DNA of 64,000 nucleotides, taken from NCBI GenBank assembly GCA_023213395.1, contig CM041465.1, positions 150,605,741 through 150,669,740 of the forward strand, given 5' to 3'. Every line of letters begins with the position of its first letter. The stretch's first letter is position 1. This document shows positions 11,465 to 22,963 of this stretch, in pieces. The stretch is from Cycas panzhihuaensis (taxonomy: Eukaryota > Cycadophyta). The notes under the pieces are model-generated. The model was not told where the DNA came from and searched no databases. It was given only the letters and a program-made list of their open reading frames with translations. Made by a program: the position numbers and the translations under genes.

Positions 11465-12855
11465 TGTACTATAGATAAATTTATGGTACCAAAAATATCT
11501 ATATGGTACTGTAACCACTTTTGTGGTACTGTAATAATTTTCTAAGAGCATTCATGGTACTACTGTAATATTTATGATACTATAAAATTTATTGTGGTAC
11601 ATAGAAAATTGTTGAGAATACAGGTCCCAAACCTTAAATCGCCATAAGATCTAAACTATTTTGTAATTAGTTACAAGAATTGAGACTAAGAATGAACATG
11701 CAAGTTCTAAAATCAGAGATAATGCAATAACATCAGTATACAAGCTAAACATCATATATACACCTGATATAATGTGGTAAAACCCTAGCAGTGTACTAGG
11801 GAAACATCCACACAGGAAAGGTATCGATCTTTATTACTGTAGAATGGAGAAATAGTACATCTCAATAGCAGAGTGCTCTTAGGAACAATAACCAGCCGCT
11901 GCCCTCTTCACAGTACATTACAACATAATAAGAAAAGCCCTAAAATAGGCTACATGAGAGGGACATCCAAGGCATAAATCTCAGCCGTAGAATCTAGGGT
12001 ATTTGTATCGAATGACCATGAGTCTCTTTACAATTTAATAAGGTTTACAGGGCTAATTTTTTGGGTTGGGGGCTATTGCCCCTGAACCCCCTCTTAGCGG
12101 GGGTGTTCCACGCCCCTGTAGCCCCCAGCCAAGGGGAGCTCTTGCCCCCCTTAGAACCCCTGAGAAAGATTAGGGGGGGAAATCGCGCTGAAAACACACC
12201 AAAATTTTAACCCCAAAATATTGTTGTCATAATATCCAACAAAACTAACCCCTAAAACTACAAAAATAAGATAAAAAATTACGTTTAGGGCTTGGTAGTA
12301 GGCCCATTAAAACTAGGGCACCAAGATGCCCTGGTCTAGCCCAAAACAAAGCCTAAATATGCCTCATTTAGTCTTATTCCACCTAAATGGTCATAGCCCA
12401 TCTACAAAAAATACATAATTATAAAATGCAAATAATACAACTAATAAATTGGATCCACTTAGTAGATTTAGGCACACTATGGCCATTACATTGATATAGT
12501 CCTAATGACTCCGTCCACTTGATAATCTGATGGCCATATCTCTCACAGTGAACTTGTAAAGGCAAAAGAAAAATTGGGGGTTAGAGAAGCATTTTTGTAA
12601 AAATCCTATAAGCAATGGTGAAAATGAAATTAAAATTCTTAAGAAACTTGAATATATAGAGGGACCTTTCCCTCTCATTTGGATATTGTTTCACCCCCCG
12701 TCCTTTTCCTTATGATTGCATTACTAACATAGCCATACTAGATACCATTATTATATCTATTTCGACCAAGGGCCCTTCTCGAGCCCATCTCCCATTCTTT
12801 TGATATTTGATGCATGACAATGATGCCCCATTTTATCCTTGGGTGAGCCTTTTTT
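11465..12855 (+). repeat. Probable 3' LTR part of element B, interrupted
   Basis: 11465-11609 holds repeated GGTACTGTAA/GGTACCAAAA phrases like those 250-330 bases upstream of the TATA boxes of the LTR-like regions at 40.6 kb and 58.3 kb. A TATAAAA occurs at about 12432 after removal of the solo LTR at 11610-12241. No coding signal is seen in 12242-12855. The assignment to B rests on position; LTR ends are not defined. Confidence 0.4.
11610..12241 (-). repeat. Solo LTR of copia family H
   Basis: 632-bp sequence that on the minus strand starts TGTTGGATATT and ends TCTCAACA, homologous along its length to the 3' LTR at 62454-63173. Flanks are AAAAT (11605-11609) and AAACT (12242-12246), a target-site duplication with one mismatch. 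No PBS, internal coding or partner LTR is adjacent, so it is a solo LTR left by LTR-LTR recombination. A GC-rich core (about 12070-12180) stands out against AT-rich surroundings. Confidence 0.85.
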
Positions 12856-12859
12856 CATT

Positions 12860-13869
12860 TGAATTGAATAGAAAAGTAACAACTTAATCTAATTAAAACA
12901 AGTCAAATTTAATATTTACATTGTATTTGTATCATACTTGATAATATTCTTACAAATATGCTTATTTTTTGGGCTCAAATAAGCATTTTCTAGGCTGCTA
13001 CAATAACTTGGGAATGAACAAAAGAGTGTTGGTCTCTTTCTTAATTATTACATCCTCCCTAGAATGTTTTTCTAGCAATCTTAATGTGGGGATTTACCCT
13101 CTGTTCAATCATAAACTCACTTTTCTTAAAGGTTTAAGACTTGGAGTCTCTTGTGGACTGCTTCTATTGTCTTTTTACTTCTCCTTAATTATGTCTAAAA
13201 CTTTTAGGTCTCCTTCCCACCTCATAAATAGATTTGGGCTAATTTATTTTTTCCATACTCTTCCCTATTCATTCAACTTCCCTCCCCCCCTATTTGTTTT
13301 ATTTTATTATTTTTTTCTTCTTTTATATCTTAATTTTTCTTCATTTATAACTAATTAAAAAATAGTTTAAAAACTTATTTCTATCTCTCATTAAGTAATT
13401 GATAGGTGTATGATTGTGCTGGGTAAATTTTATGATCATTAGATAACTTTTTTTACTGTCAATTATAGTCAAGTCACACTTGGTCATACCTAGTTATAAT
13501 TGTTTATAATCTCATCACACTTGGTTGGAGTCTAGTTGTACCTGGTTGCACCTAGTTATAATATGGTTGCACTTGGTTATAGTCTGGTCATACTTGATTG
13601 CACTTGCTCATAGTCTAGTCACACTTAGTTGCAATCTAATCACACCTAATTATATTCTAGTCACACCTAGTTATATTCCAGTCGCACCTAGTTACACCTG
13701 GTCATACCTACTCATAGTTTGGTTGTATCTACTCATACTTGGTAATACATATTTTTCATTTTTTAGAAAATAAAAATCTATTTTTTTACTTGTTGAATGC
13801 TGGAAACACTTGTGAGACTCTATCCAAAGAGGAAAATAAGGATTAAAAAGGATCTAATTTGGGTTAGAA
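12860..13869 (-). repeat. 3' LTR of chromovirus C
   Basis: About 1.0 kb, homologous to 24330-25330 (both begin near GAAAAGTAACAACTTAATC and run to AAAATAAGGAT.AAAAAGGATCT). Ends are approximate because terminal TG/CA bases have decayed. It is preceded on the minus strand by a purine tract, AAAAGAAAGGGAG. A 129-codon open frame on the plus strand (12969-13358) is antisense LTR sequence and not taken as a gene. Confidence 0.8.
13450..13745. repeat. Degenerate tandem repeats in the 3' LTR of C
   Basis: About 14-20 irregular units of the type CTAGTCACACCTGGTTATAGT, with alternating long and short spacing. The same array occurs in the other LTR at 24945-25195, so it existed in the source element. 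Confidence 0.75.
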
Positions 13870-13899
13870 CTCCCTTTCTTTTAGAAGTTCATGGCCTCA

Positions 13900-15190
13900 T
13901 GAACATCACAATTATAAGCGAGAGAACTTAACTCTTCCCTTCTCCTTGTTATACCATCTCACTTTGTTGGGTAGTTATCCTTTCTCTCTAATCTTGAAGG
14001 ACTCAATTATGTATCTTTTGGTTATGGTCTACTTCCTTTAAAGAATGTAATCAATTTGTAATAGTGCTTCTTTCTCCACTTACAACTCCTCTGGATTTGG
14101 CAAGAGTCAAACACCATCTTCATCTTTGTCCAGCATAGATGGCTTGAATATCTTAAAATTCTTAGCATTTATAATTAAATACATATTCATGAATTCTTAT
14201 AATTTAAGTTAGAAAGTATTTTCTTCAAGATTTTAAAAGGACCATAATGTGAAGGCTTTAACTTTTTACCTTCACCCTACAATATTTTCTTACTAAGATG
14301 TAACTAGACTCGATATCCTTCCTTGAAGGAATGGTTGGTTCTATGTGAATCATGACTTTATTTATATCTTTACTGAGATCTTTGAAGTTGCTCCTTAACA
14401 TATTGATAAAATGTTTCAATTCGTTCCAAGAATATTTGCACCTTCTCATGTCCTTCTTTCTCCTTTCCATTTCCAATAGTAAATTGGGCTAAAAATTCTA
14501 AATCAAATGGGCTTATAGGTAAAAATCCTAAACATACATCAAATTGTAACTTTTGAGTTGAGCTATAAATTTCTCTATTGAAGGTAAATTGTAGGTATGG
14601 GAGATTTTCATCCTAAGTCTTGGGATGCTTAGCATTATACCCTTGAAGTAATTGCACTAATGTCATATTAACAACTTTAGTCTGGTTGTCTATTTGAGGA
14701 TGGAGATCTGTGCTCATCTTCAATTTTGTATCCATCATCTCCTAAAGAGCTTACCAAAAATAGCTCAAAAATATGTTGTCTTGATTAGAAATGATAGAGT
14801 TTGGAAGCCCAAAATGCTTCCAAACATGTTGAAAAAATAATTTAGTTATGTCTTCTACTTTATGTGTCTTCCTATAGGGAATTAACACCACCATTTTACT
14901 GAATTGATCAACAACTGTAAACAAATAATCCATACTATTTTTTGTATGTGGTAGTCCTCCAAGCAAATCCATGGAGATATTCTTCCATGGTCATGATGGA
15001 ATGTGAAGTAGAGTGTACAATCCCAACTTCTTATTAGTTGGCTTTGATGTGCTACATAATGTACATCTTCATACTATCATAGTCACATATTGTTGTATAT
15101 TGGGCTAATACATATATCACTGTAAATTTAGTAATGTTTTTTCCACTCTAAAGTGTCCTACTACTTGAGAGGTATGAGCTTCTCTTACCT
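13900..15190 (-). pseudogene. Integrase with C-terminal chromodomain-like region, element C
   Basis: Integrase that would insert the cDNA into chromatin. The zinc-finger region lies at about 15190-15030 (HFRVEKTLLNLQ, CTLCSTSKPTNKKLGLY). The core follows at 15000-14480: MDLLGGLPHTKNSMDYLFTV, HFGLPNSIIS, then NQD where the second catalytic Asp context is expected, a TDLHPQ-type segment and QLLQGYNAKHPKT. The C-terminal part is spread over frames: GPFKILKKI near 14240, a LLDEE-like acidic stretch, and IREKGQLPNKVRWYNKE at about 13970-13930. That last match is to the chromodomain-like end of plant chromovirus integrases. Several stops and frameshifts (about 14740, 14260). Called a chromovirus from this C-terminus and from the gag/PR type. 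Confidence 0.82.
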
Positions 15191-15499
15191 ACTTCATTTG
15201 GTTTACATGCTTTGGAATATAAAGCTTATAATACTTGAAGAGTAGACTGTTTCTTAGCTAAAAATCATCAACTATTTTTTCCTACTATAGCTACTCTAAA
15301 ATGGGCTTGAATGCCTCATCTCCCGTGTACAAACCTACATACTCATCATGGTAAAAAGGCTAAAATTATAGAGTTATTAATAAGCTAGAAATACCTTACT
15401 GTTAAGGAGGTCTAGATAATAAGTCTATAATTTTATTTATTGAGCCTTTCTTATACATGACTACGATGTGAAACTACTACAAATATGACATCTACTTCA

Positions 15500-15770
15500 T
15501 GTGCCTAGCCTACTATAATTTGGACTATGTCTATAAGAATTGTAAAGGCTTATGGTTGGTGTGGATGACCACCTCTTTTCCTAATAAGTAAGGTCTCCAA
15601 TGCTTGATTACTTGAAGTAATGCATAGAGCTCCTTATTATAAGTTGGGTATTTTTTTATAGCTTTGTTAAAAGTCTCTGGTTGATATGCCATTAGTCTTC
15701 TCTCTTGCTTCAACACTGCTCCCATGGCATAGCCTGAAGCATCAGTCTCTAACTTGAATGGTTTTTACAA
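15500..15770 (-). pseudogene. RNase H domain, element C
   Basis: The stretch 15725-15531 is open and reads MGAVLKQERRLMAYQPETFN, then KKYPTYNKELYALLQVIKHWR and TNHKPLQF. These are hallmarks of the gypsy RNase H joined to RT. It degrades the RNA strand during reverse transcription. It lies between RT (right) and integrase (left) as expected on the minus strand. Confidence 0.85.
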
Positions 15771-15879
15771 TGGTGTTAAGGCTAACATTGACATTTCATA
15801 AATTTTCTACTTTATAAGCCTAAAAGCTTTCTCTTACTCATACTCCTAATAAAATTTGCATGCCCTCCCATCAATTCAT

Positions 15880-16560
15880 ATAGAGGTGTTATAATTTGAG
15901 AGAATTTAAAAATAAATTTTCTTAAATATTGACAAGCATCAATGAAACTCCTTATTTGTGGTTGTATTAGGTGTGGGCCAATTGAGAATGACTCTAATCT
16001 TTGCTAGGTCAATTTTTAATTCTTCTCCTCTAATTACAAATCCTAAGAAGACAAGAGATTACTTCCTAAACTAATTTAGGTTTTAGTTACTGTTGTTAAA
16101 GCACTTTGAGCACTTACTCAACATGTTAGATGTTCTCCTCATAAGTTTGACTAAAAATTAGAATATCATTGAGATAAACAATAATAAAATCATCAATAAA
16201 AGGTTTCAATACCTCATTCATCAACCTCATAAAGTGGTAGGTGCATTGCATAAACTGAAAGGCATCACCATCCATTCGAACAACCCTTGATTTAATTTGA
16301 AGACTCTCTTCCAAGTGTCCTTCTCCTAGATTCGAACTTGATGGTAGCCTGATTTCAAGTCCAACTTATTGAAATATCTTGCAAATTGTAGTCAGTCTAA
16401 CAAGTCATCTATCCATGGTAAGGAATGCCAATTCTTTATCATACTCTTATTTAATACCTGATAGTCAATGCATATTCTCTAGCCTCCATCTTTCTTTAGC
16501 ACCAAAATAATAAGTGAACTGTAAGGGGAACAACTTGTCTTTATCTCTCTTTACTCTAAG
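15880..16560 (-). pseudogene. Reverse transcriptase domain, element C
   Basis: Recognisable RT motifs: an LKKDGG-RICIDYQVLNK segment (about 16510), LPWIDDLLD, KLDLKSGYHQVRI (about 16380), [14 protein letters not shown] (one frame over) and LKPFIDDFIIVYLNDILIFS (16215-16150). The catalytic YLDD has become YLND, a G-to-A change that would abolish activity. Frameshifts lie near 16320 and 16250. Confidence 0.85.
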
Positions 16561-16879
16561 AGTTCTTGAATCTACTTCTTAATCTCTTCATTCTCCAAAA
16601 TAGAGTTTTGAAAGAGACTAAGATTGGGAAAAGGTGTATAAAAAACTAACTAGATTTCATGTTTAATTTCCCTCTTAGGGGTGGCCCTTTTGGCTCATAG
16701 AATACATCATTATGCCTATTCCTTAGGCCTTCAATCTGCTATAATTATTTTCTATTTAGTGCTTATGTTGAGGACTTTGCTTGCTCTTTTTCTTCTAATA
16801 TTTGCTTCATCATTAGTAGCATAAATTTCTTACAAGTATTAATCAATCACTTTACTTGTTAGGAGGATATGAGGGAGAT

Positions 16880-17245
16880 CTTCTTTTTAGGTTTTGATGT
16901 ATTAATTAGATATGCTTTATTATCCTTGATGAGTCAAATCTTTCTCAGTATCTTGTGATAAACTCCATCTCTATCATAGAGATATGGACTGCCAAACACA
17001 ACTTGATAAATATCTAGGGGAACCACTTTACATTCAACCTTATCAATGAACCTTTCTAAAATTGTAAACTTGAATTTGCATTGGTGAGTAACCTGTAGTT
17101 TTATATGTTTTTGCAACCATCCAAGAGGATATGGTTTTGTATGTACATACATCTTTAATACTAGCCTCTTCACTAATGCCTCTTATATTAAATTCTTTTA
17201 TCTTCCTCCATCAAAGATAACATTAATCATGACTTGTTTCACCTG
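16880..17245 (-). pseudogene. Aspartic protease region, element C
   Basis: Active-site-like FDGG (DGG, near 17205) is followed by KNLI, then an open stretch 17173-16934 reading PYPLGW, KLQVTHQCKFKFTI, ECKVVPLDIYQVVFGSPYLYDRD. This is typical of retropepsins of plant chromoviruses, which mature Gag-Pol. A stop lies inside the active-site loop. Confidence 0.75.
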
Positions 17246-17439
17246 GATTCTCACCATAAAAAGCTCCTCTATAATCTTTGGATTAACCTATTTATGGTTA
17301 CTTTTAGGTTTAGTGTTAGCCATGAGTATCAACTTCTCATTAACTTCTTTAGTGCTATAAATATCTCCTTCTCCTATGGTATTACTTAAATCTTTACATT
17401 CAATTTTAGCTTTATATTTTCCCTTGTTCTTGGGTTGCT

Positions 17440-18316
17440 TCTTTGGATATAAAAACCAACACTCTTTAATTCTATGTCTTGCCTGTTTGTAATGCATGTA
17501 AGAGACTTTTATTTGAGTGGTATTGGCTTGCTTCTTCTTGCCAAAACCCCTAATTGGTTATTATCCTAGTTTTCCTAAAAACGTTTTTTCTTGAGGAGGT
17601 TTGTTGCTATCTTCTTAAGGTATAAACTTTTTTCTCTCTATATAAATCTTCTTGTTCCTCTTCTTAATAACAATCACTTTCTTAATAGCCTCATTAAGGG
17701 TTTTTACTTTGAACATCTAGACTTCCTATTTAATATATTGGTGTAGACCTCTAATATATTTCAACTTTATATCTTTGTTATTTAATGAAATTCTTAACAC
17801 AACAACTTTCTTCTAAAATTCTATTGTATAATCTTAGACATTTTGGCCCCTTTCTTGTCTATAATATTGCCATTTAATCTATTACTATTCTTCATGCCTA
17901 ATGGGACATAATTACTTCTTAATAAGGGCTTTAAATTACTATCATGTTATCTCAGCCATATTATGGGATTTTAGATATGCATTCCACTAGACCAATACAC
18001 GTTTGAAGAGTTTTAGACTGATAAAAGTGATCTTCTACTAGTTCTTATACCCATAAATTGAGAAATATATCTCTAATTGGTCTAGCTAATTATCTAGCTT
18101 CTCAGCATCTAGAGTTCCATCATAGATGGGTAATTCTAGTTTTATCTCAACCTTGAATATATGTGCTACCATGGGCTTCTCTAAAGATGGATTTTTGTCT
18201 CTTTCCTCCTCATCTTGTTGGTCATCTACATGTCCTTCTTGGGTACCTTCACTTGCCTCCTCTTTTATTAGTTCATCTTCTTCTTTCTTCTTACCTTTGG
18301 CTATGGAAGAAGACAC
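17440..18316 (-). pseudogene. Gag of element C with CCHC zinc knuckle
   Basis: It starts at an ATG at 18316 with a Lys/Glu/Asp-rich N-terminus. The retro-gag core follows at about 18150-17700: LPIYDGTLDAEKLD, IYFSIYGYKN, then with stops WNAYLKSHN, RQERGQNV and YIRGLHQYI. The zinc knuckle at 17505-17460 reads YMHYKQARHRIKEC, in which both first cysteines have become Tyr. Five or more in-frame stops. The start is the first ATG after the leader and just left of the insertion point of element D. Confidence 0.82.
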
Positions 18317-18412
18317 AGCCTATTAAGATACAGGTTGTACCATAAGCTAAGTTAATCTTTTAAGATTTTTCTCCATTTTCAAGAATCTTTTCTCCATTTA
18401 TTACTTTAGATC

Positions 18413-18848
18413 TGTTGGAGTTAATCATCATCACTCCACTCCCAGCTTGCCAACCAGGATTGTACACCTCATCAACTTCAATTTAGACATGTGATGCTCA
18501 ACATGTCAAGGTAAGTTAAGGTAAGTTTAACTTTAATTTAAGTTAGTTTCATTTGAGTCAAGTTAACTTTATTTTATTATTATTTTGAATTCAGGGGTTG
18601 AGGAGTTTCCCTTCTCCCCCAAATTATAAATATTGAGGGGTGTACAACCCTGGTGTCTTTAGACACCGCCCTCATTTGAGAAATTTGTATTGCTCACTTT
18701 CAACAATAGATTGAAGATTCAAGCTCTCATGTTTATGCTACTATTGTGCAACATTGTATTGAAGATTTATATTGGAATATTAATATTTTTATCTATTGAT
18801 TATATGATATATGTTTTGCCCTGTTCTCTTGCTATTCTTTTTTCAACA
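18413..18848 (+). repeat. 5' LTR of element D
   Basis: 436 bp, TGTTGGAG ... TTCAACA, with 5-bp TGTTG/CAACA inverted ends, directly followed by two bases and the PBS. About 93% identical to 23718-24153. AATTATAAATATTGAGGG at about 18624 is a TATA-like candidate. Confidence 0.95.
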
Positions 18849-18850
18849 TT

Positions 18851-18862
18851 TGGTATCAGAGC
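18851..18862 (+). promoter_or_regulatory. Primer binding site (tRNA-Met) of element D
   Basis: TGGTATCAGAGC, an exact match to the usual plant initiator-Met primer site, two bases after the LTR end CAACA. Confidence 0.95.
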
Positions 18863-19164
18863 AGGTGATTGCTGATCTGTAAAGTTTTTTCAAAGAAGCA
18901 AGAAGTTTCTTGAAGCAGATTTGCTCACAGCAAGCAATATTGGTTCTATACATTTTCTGCAAATTTTTTTAGTAAACTTCTTATATTTTTCATCAAGAGT
19001 TGACTATTATTGAGTTATTTTGTGACATAACAAATATACTTCAGTTTTTTCAGATTTATGTAGATTTTTTACTATATTTCCAAATCTACAAAGGAGATCA
19101 ACATATTTCAGCAGCAAGCTATATTTTATTTAGAATTTTCTCATATTTGAGATATAGCTTTTTC

Positions 19165-19799
19165 AGATCTATAATTTTTTATCATATATTTAACATTTTT
19201 TCAAGTATATTTGTCTATTTTATCTAATATTTTTTGTAGATCTGCAAAGGAGATCAGTTGCATGCAAGATTCATATAGTTTTTCTTCAAGATCTGTAATT
19301 TTTACTTTAGATCTACCATAATTTTCTATAGATCTGGCTTATATTTTTTAGATCTTCTCTTTCTATCAAATATTTGATAGTTTCTTGGTTTATTCTATTT
19401 AAATATTTAATATTTTATTTAAATCTATTACATTTTACTTCAGATCTATTTATTTGAGTAGTTATTCAACTGTTTATCTGGTATATTCATTTAGATCTGC
19501 AATATTTGGCTATAGATCTGTTATACTTACGCCAGATCTGCAATATTTAGCTTAAAATCTGTAATATTTTCTCAAGTTTTCTTTAGATTTGTTATATTCT
19601 CTTTCAGATCTATATTTTTTCATCATATATTTGATGATATTTTTTCAAGTTTGTTACAGATCTACAGTTTTTTGGGGCATATTCAGCCATCTAGAGAAAC
19701 ATCTATAATAGATTTGTATACTGGAGAATGCACTTGGAAATTTGAAGAAGCCTGCTATAAATACGTTTCTAGGTTCTTCTTACTTCATCTTTCAGATCT
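19165..19799 (+). repeat. AGATCT-rich array in the leader of element D
   Basis: Thirteen exact AGATCT hexamers lie within 635 bases, often in the context AGATCTGYAATATTT or AGATCTATA, plus near-matches (AGATTTG, AAATCTGTAAT). Spacing is irregular (20 to about 130 bases), so it is a dispersed motif cluster more than a clean tandem repeat. No coding potential. Confidence 0.85.
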
Positions 19800-20107
19800 A
19801 CATATACTTTTTTTTATATATATCTGCTCAACATATTTCTTTAAAACATTTCAAATATAGATATATAAGCATTTTTTATGATATACTTTCTTCAAATATT
19901 TAAAATTTTTTTAATATTATGACTCTATTGTATGAGTATATTCTTACATTAAGTTTTTTTACTATTATTTTTTGAGGAAATTTCTATAAAATCTCTGTGC
20001 ATATATAAAATAATTACATTTTTCAATTGACTTTAAAATAGATTTGTCCATATTTATATTCAACACAAATTGAAGAATTTGCTAAATTTATAAATTAGTA
20101 ATCTTCG

Positions 20108-20400
20108 GTTTTTTTTTGCAAGGATACCCTTGCTCCATCATCTCTGTAAGCAATGATAAAACTCTATTACAAGAACTCCATTTTCATACACAACTTCAAG
20201 CCTCAGTTAGAAACCCAAAGGGATTCAAAGTGCATTCTATTTACATATTTAAAAGCCAATACAAAAACCCTCATGCTTAAAGAAAAATAAAGACATAAAA
20301 ACCCTAGATATCTCCAGAGATCTTGGCTGCAGTCAGCCTTAAAAATACTCGAAGAGCCTAAGTCTATTCAGGCTACGCCACTTTGACTCTTATTACGCTA
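20108..20400 (-). other. A-tailed 3' end of the captured segment in D
   Basis: On the minus strand, after the last open frame (stop at 20441), comes a UTR-like stretch. It ends in a perfect 6-bp inverted repeat, GCAAGGGTATCCTTGC (20118-20133), followed at once by nine A's (20117-20109). This looks like the 3' end of a polyadenylated transcript. A LINE or LTR fragment could also give it. Confidence 0.45.
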
Positions 20401-21500
20401 AATACGAAGTGCAAGGAGACTATTACATATCAACAAAACCTCAATATCCTTCATACAAAAAGGCACCTTCATCATAAATGATAGCTGCATGAAGAAGCTT
20501 CTCCTCTTCAACAATTTTATTTTGGGCTAAAGTGCTAATTGTTGTACTTTGGTGAGATCCCAACCCATAGGATTTGAGAGCATCTGCCATAACATTTTCA
20601 ATAGAAGTGTAGGCTATAGTAATCATTTCTATTCTGCTCTTTTATGTCTTCATGTGCTCACATTAAATTCAGGTTCTATAATTGCTCGTGGAACCCTTGG
20701 TCTGCTTTCAACAGTTGTGTGCTTGATATACTAGTCTCTGATGTAGAGTATTTTGTCATGCTTCCTAAGAAGGAAAGGATGTGTATAACTTGTTGTTGAG
20801 AAGACATAACAATGCTCTTCTCAGCATTAAAATGATATGCAAGCTCCGGTTCAATGTATGATAGGTACAAGATAGGAGCATTAAGCTGCTAATCCAAAGA
20901 AAGATCACCAAGATAAAAGAGAGACATATCAAGATTTTTCGTACAACATCTATGTTCCCCGTTGCTGCCTCATTATGTGCATATGCTCCACATAATAGCA
21001 AATCCTGACGATCCTTTTTTAGTAGCACTTTAAAAAGAGGTCGTGATGCAGTGACTCTGGTATTTGTAGAATTTATTTCAATAGCTGTGAATCCTTCGGT
21101 GATCAGAAGGACCTCTTTTAAGCTATAACTTGTAAGGAACACTTGCTTGTAGATTTTTTAAATTTACAGTTACACTATCTGAAGCCGATACAGAGGGTAG
21201 AGAACAATTTTCTCTAGTTTATGTTTCATCATCAGTAAATATATCTTCTATTACATGTAGGCTAACACTCTTATTTACATCTTCCAAATCTCTATTACTG
21301 GTTGGAGTCCCAACCCTTGCATTCGCCTGCGTTTCCTTTCCCTAGGGATTTCTTTGTTCTACAATCGCTGGATCCGCTCTCGTGGCGGCTTTGCATGATA
21401 GCCCTCTGCAATCCCACGGTGAGATAGATGTGGATTCAACTTTGCATCTCCACACGAATCTTGTGACAATGACGCATATTGGCGTGACTCATTTCCTAAA
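20400..21500 (-). pseudogene. NRDE2: NRDE2-like gene fragment captured in element D, antisense
   Basis: Minus-strand coding remnant. The segment 21142-20930 reads SRPLFKVLLKKDRQDLLLC, GAYAHNEAATGNIDVVRKI. After a one-base frameshift near 20935 it continues to 20679 with LNAPILYLSYIEPELAYHF, VIHILSFLGS and LLKADQGFHEQL. This matches the helical-repeat part of plant NRDE2, a nuclear protein linked to RNA silencing, splicing and exosome control, as I remember that family. A second open stretch (20626-20441, ADALKSYGLGSHQST, IVEEEKLLHAAIIYDEGAF) I cannot place. The region keeps many CpGs, unlike its surroundings, and has only a few stops. No intron is evident within the 155-codon match. Upstream (21480-21150) there is plausible but unidentified coding sequence. 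Confidence 0.7.
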
Positions 21501-21571
21501 AAAAAATTAATTTCTATTTTTTACACATATATTGTTTATAAAATTTATAAAAATTAAGCTTAATTTTATAA

Positions 21572-21727
21572 TTTTTGAAGTCTAGGGTTTAAAGGGATTA
21601 AGCCCCTTCCTCTCTGAGCCCCTTGGCTTTTCACTTTTATATAAACCTTTTTTAATTTTTTATTTTTGAAGTCTAGGGTTTAAAGGGATTAAGCCCCTTC
21701 CTCTCTGAGCCCTTGAGGCTTTTCACT
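21572..21727. repeat. 62-bp direct duplication in element D
   Basis: The phrase TTTTTGAAGTCTAGGGTTTA, running on to the CTTTTCACT after a Leu/Ser-rich stretch, occurs twice, at about 21573-21637 and 21664-21727. There are two small differences, and an AT-rich spacer of about 27 bases lies between them. Confidence 0.85.
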
Positions 21728-22960
21728 AGATTATTAGTTTCTAACGAAACTAGTTCCATTGGATCAAACATTTTCTGTAGATCAATTTTGACTAGTCATA
21801 TGACCAATTTGGTGCTGATTTGACCCCGTTTCAGTCGATTTAAAGTCAATCAACCATTTTTTCAACCTTTTTTAAACTTTTTATAAAATAATTTTTTGAA
21901 CTGATTATATTTTACTACCGGGAAATTATTTTCTGCCTGGATCTATTCTAAAGTGATCTACATTCAACAAACTTCATTACCCACCTTTTATTTTATTTTT
22001 TAGAATTCATTTTGACTACTATTTTAATCGCCGAATGTGGCATTTTAGTGGTTTTTAGCATTTTTCTTAACATTTTACTATAAAGGTACATGTTACTATT
22101 TATGCTAGAACTTTTTTGTTTGACATCCAAATTTAGTTTCGTTAGTTTTGTTGGGAATCTAACTCAATTATCTTTGACCTGATATATTTTTTTATACATT
22201 TTAATAAATTTTTACTAATTTTCAAATCGCTCAAAGTAGAGGTACTTTATTACTTTAAATCTATCATATTTACACATTTTTATATATAAAATTTCAAATT
22301 TTTTCAATTGAAAGTATATTTGGTAATCTCATAAATGATATTTGATTATCTTATATCATTTTACAAGTATTTTATTGGCATTTTTATATAATTTTGAACC
22401 CCCTACTCCTGTTGTGCCTCAAAATAAGGCCTGCTCCTTTGATTTATTAACATTTGACTTGTAGGAACCCGTTTTCAAAACGGTCAATTCCGTTGGATTC
22501 ATATTTTTTTTATCTTCATACTCGTGAAGTTTCACCTTATTCTGATATTATTTAGTATACTTTTGAAGTTGCTAAACTTAAGTATTTAACATACCCCTAC
22601 ATTTGAAAAAATCAAAATGTTAAAAATTTTATTGTTTTTTATCATCAAAGTTTATTTCAAATTTGCATACTTAAAGGATCTTTTATTACATTCAAACTCA
22701 CTTTTATATTTATTTTATTTCAAATTATACTTGAAAAGTATATCAAAGATTATTTCAAAGGCATACATATATTGAAAGCATTTATCATTATTGCAAAGAT
22801 TATTTTCTTATTACACCTATAAAGGTTGTATTCAATTGACTCATTTTCAAAGGGCATTATTTTTTTAAAAGAGGATATTTGACATCATATCATACATTAT
22901 TCATTTATTGACTCTTTTGATTTGGTAAAAGCATACTTTATATGTTCTAAAGTTTTTTAC
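21728..22960. other. AT-rich internal DNA of element D, nothing recognised
   Basis: Non-coding, strongly AT-rich. No domain, repeat unit or RNA gene seen on either strand. Confidence 0.5.
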
Positions 22961-22963
22961 AAC

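Noticed and set aside
12969-13358. 129-codon hydrophobic open frame starting GSNKHFLGCYNNLG, with a homologue at 24444-24653
   Set aside because: Both lie in the two LTRs of chromovirus C, antisense to the element. Homology follows from the LTR pair, and the frame is not kept at full length in the second copy.
18126-18345. Plus-strand Ser- and Leu-rich frames
   Set aside because: Reverse of the acidic gag N-terminus of element C, whose Glu/Lys codons read as Ser/Leu on the other strand.
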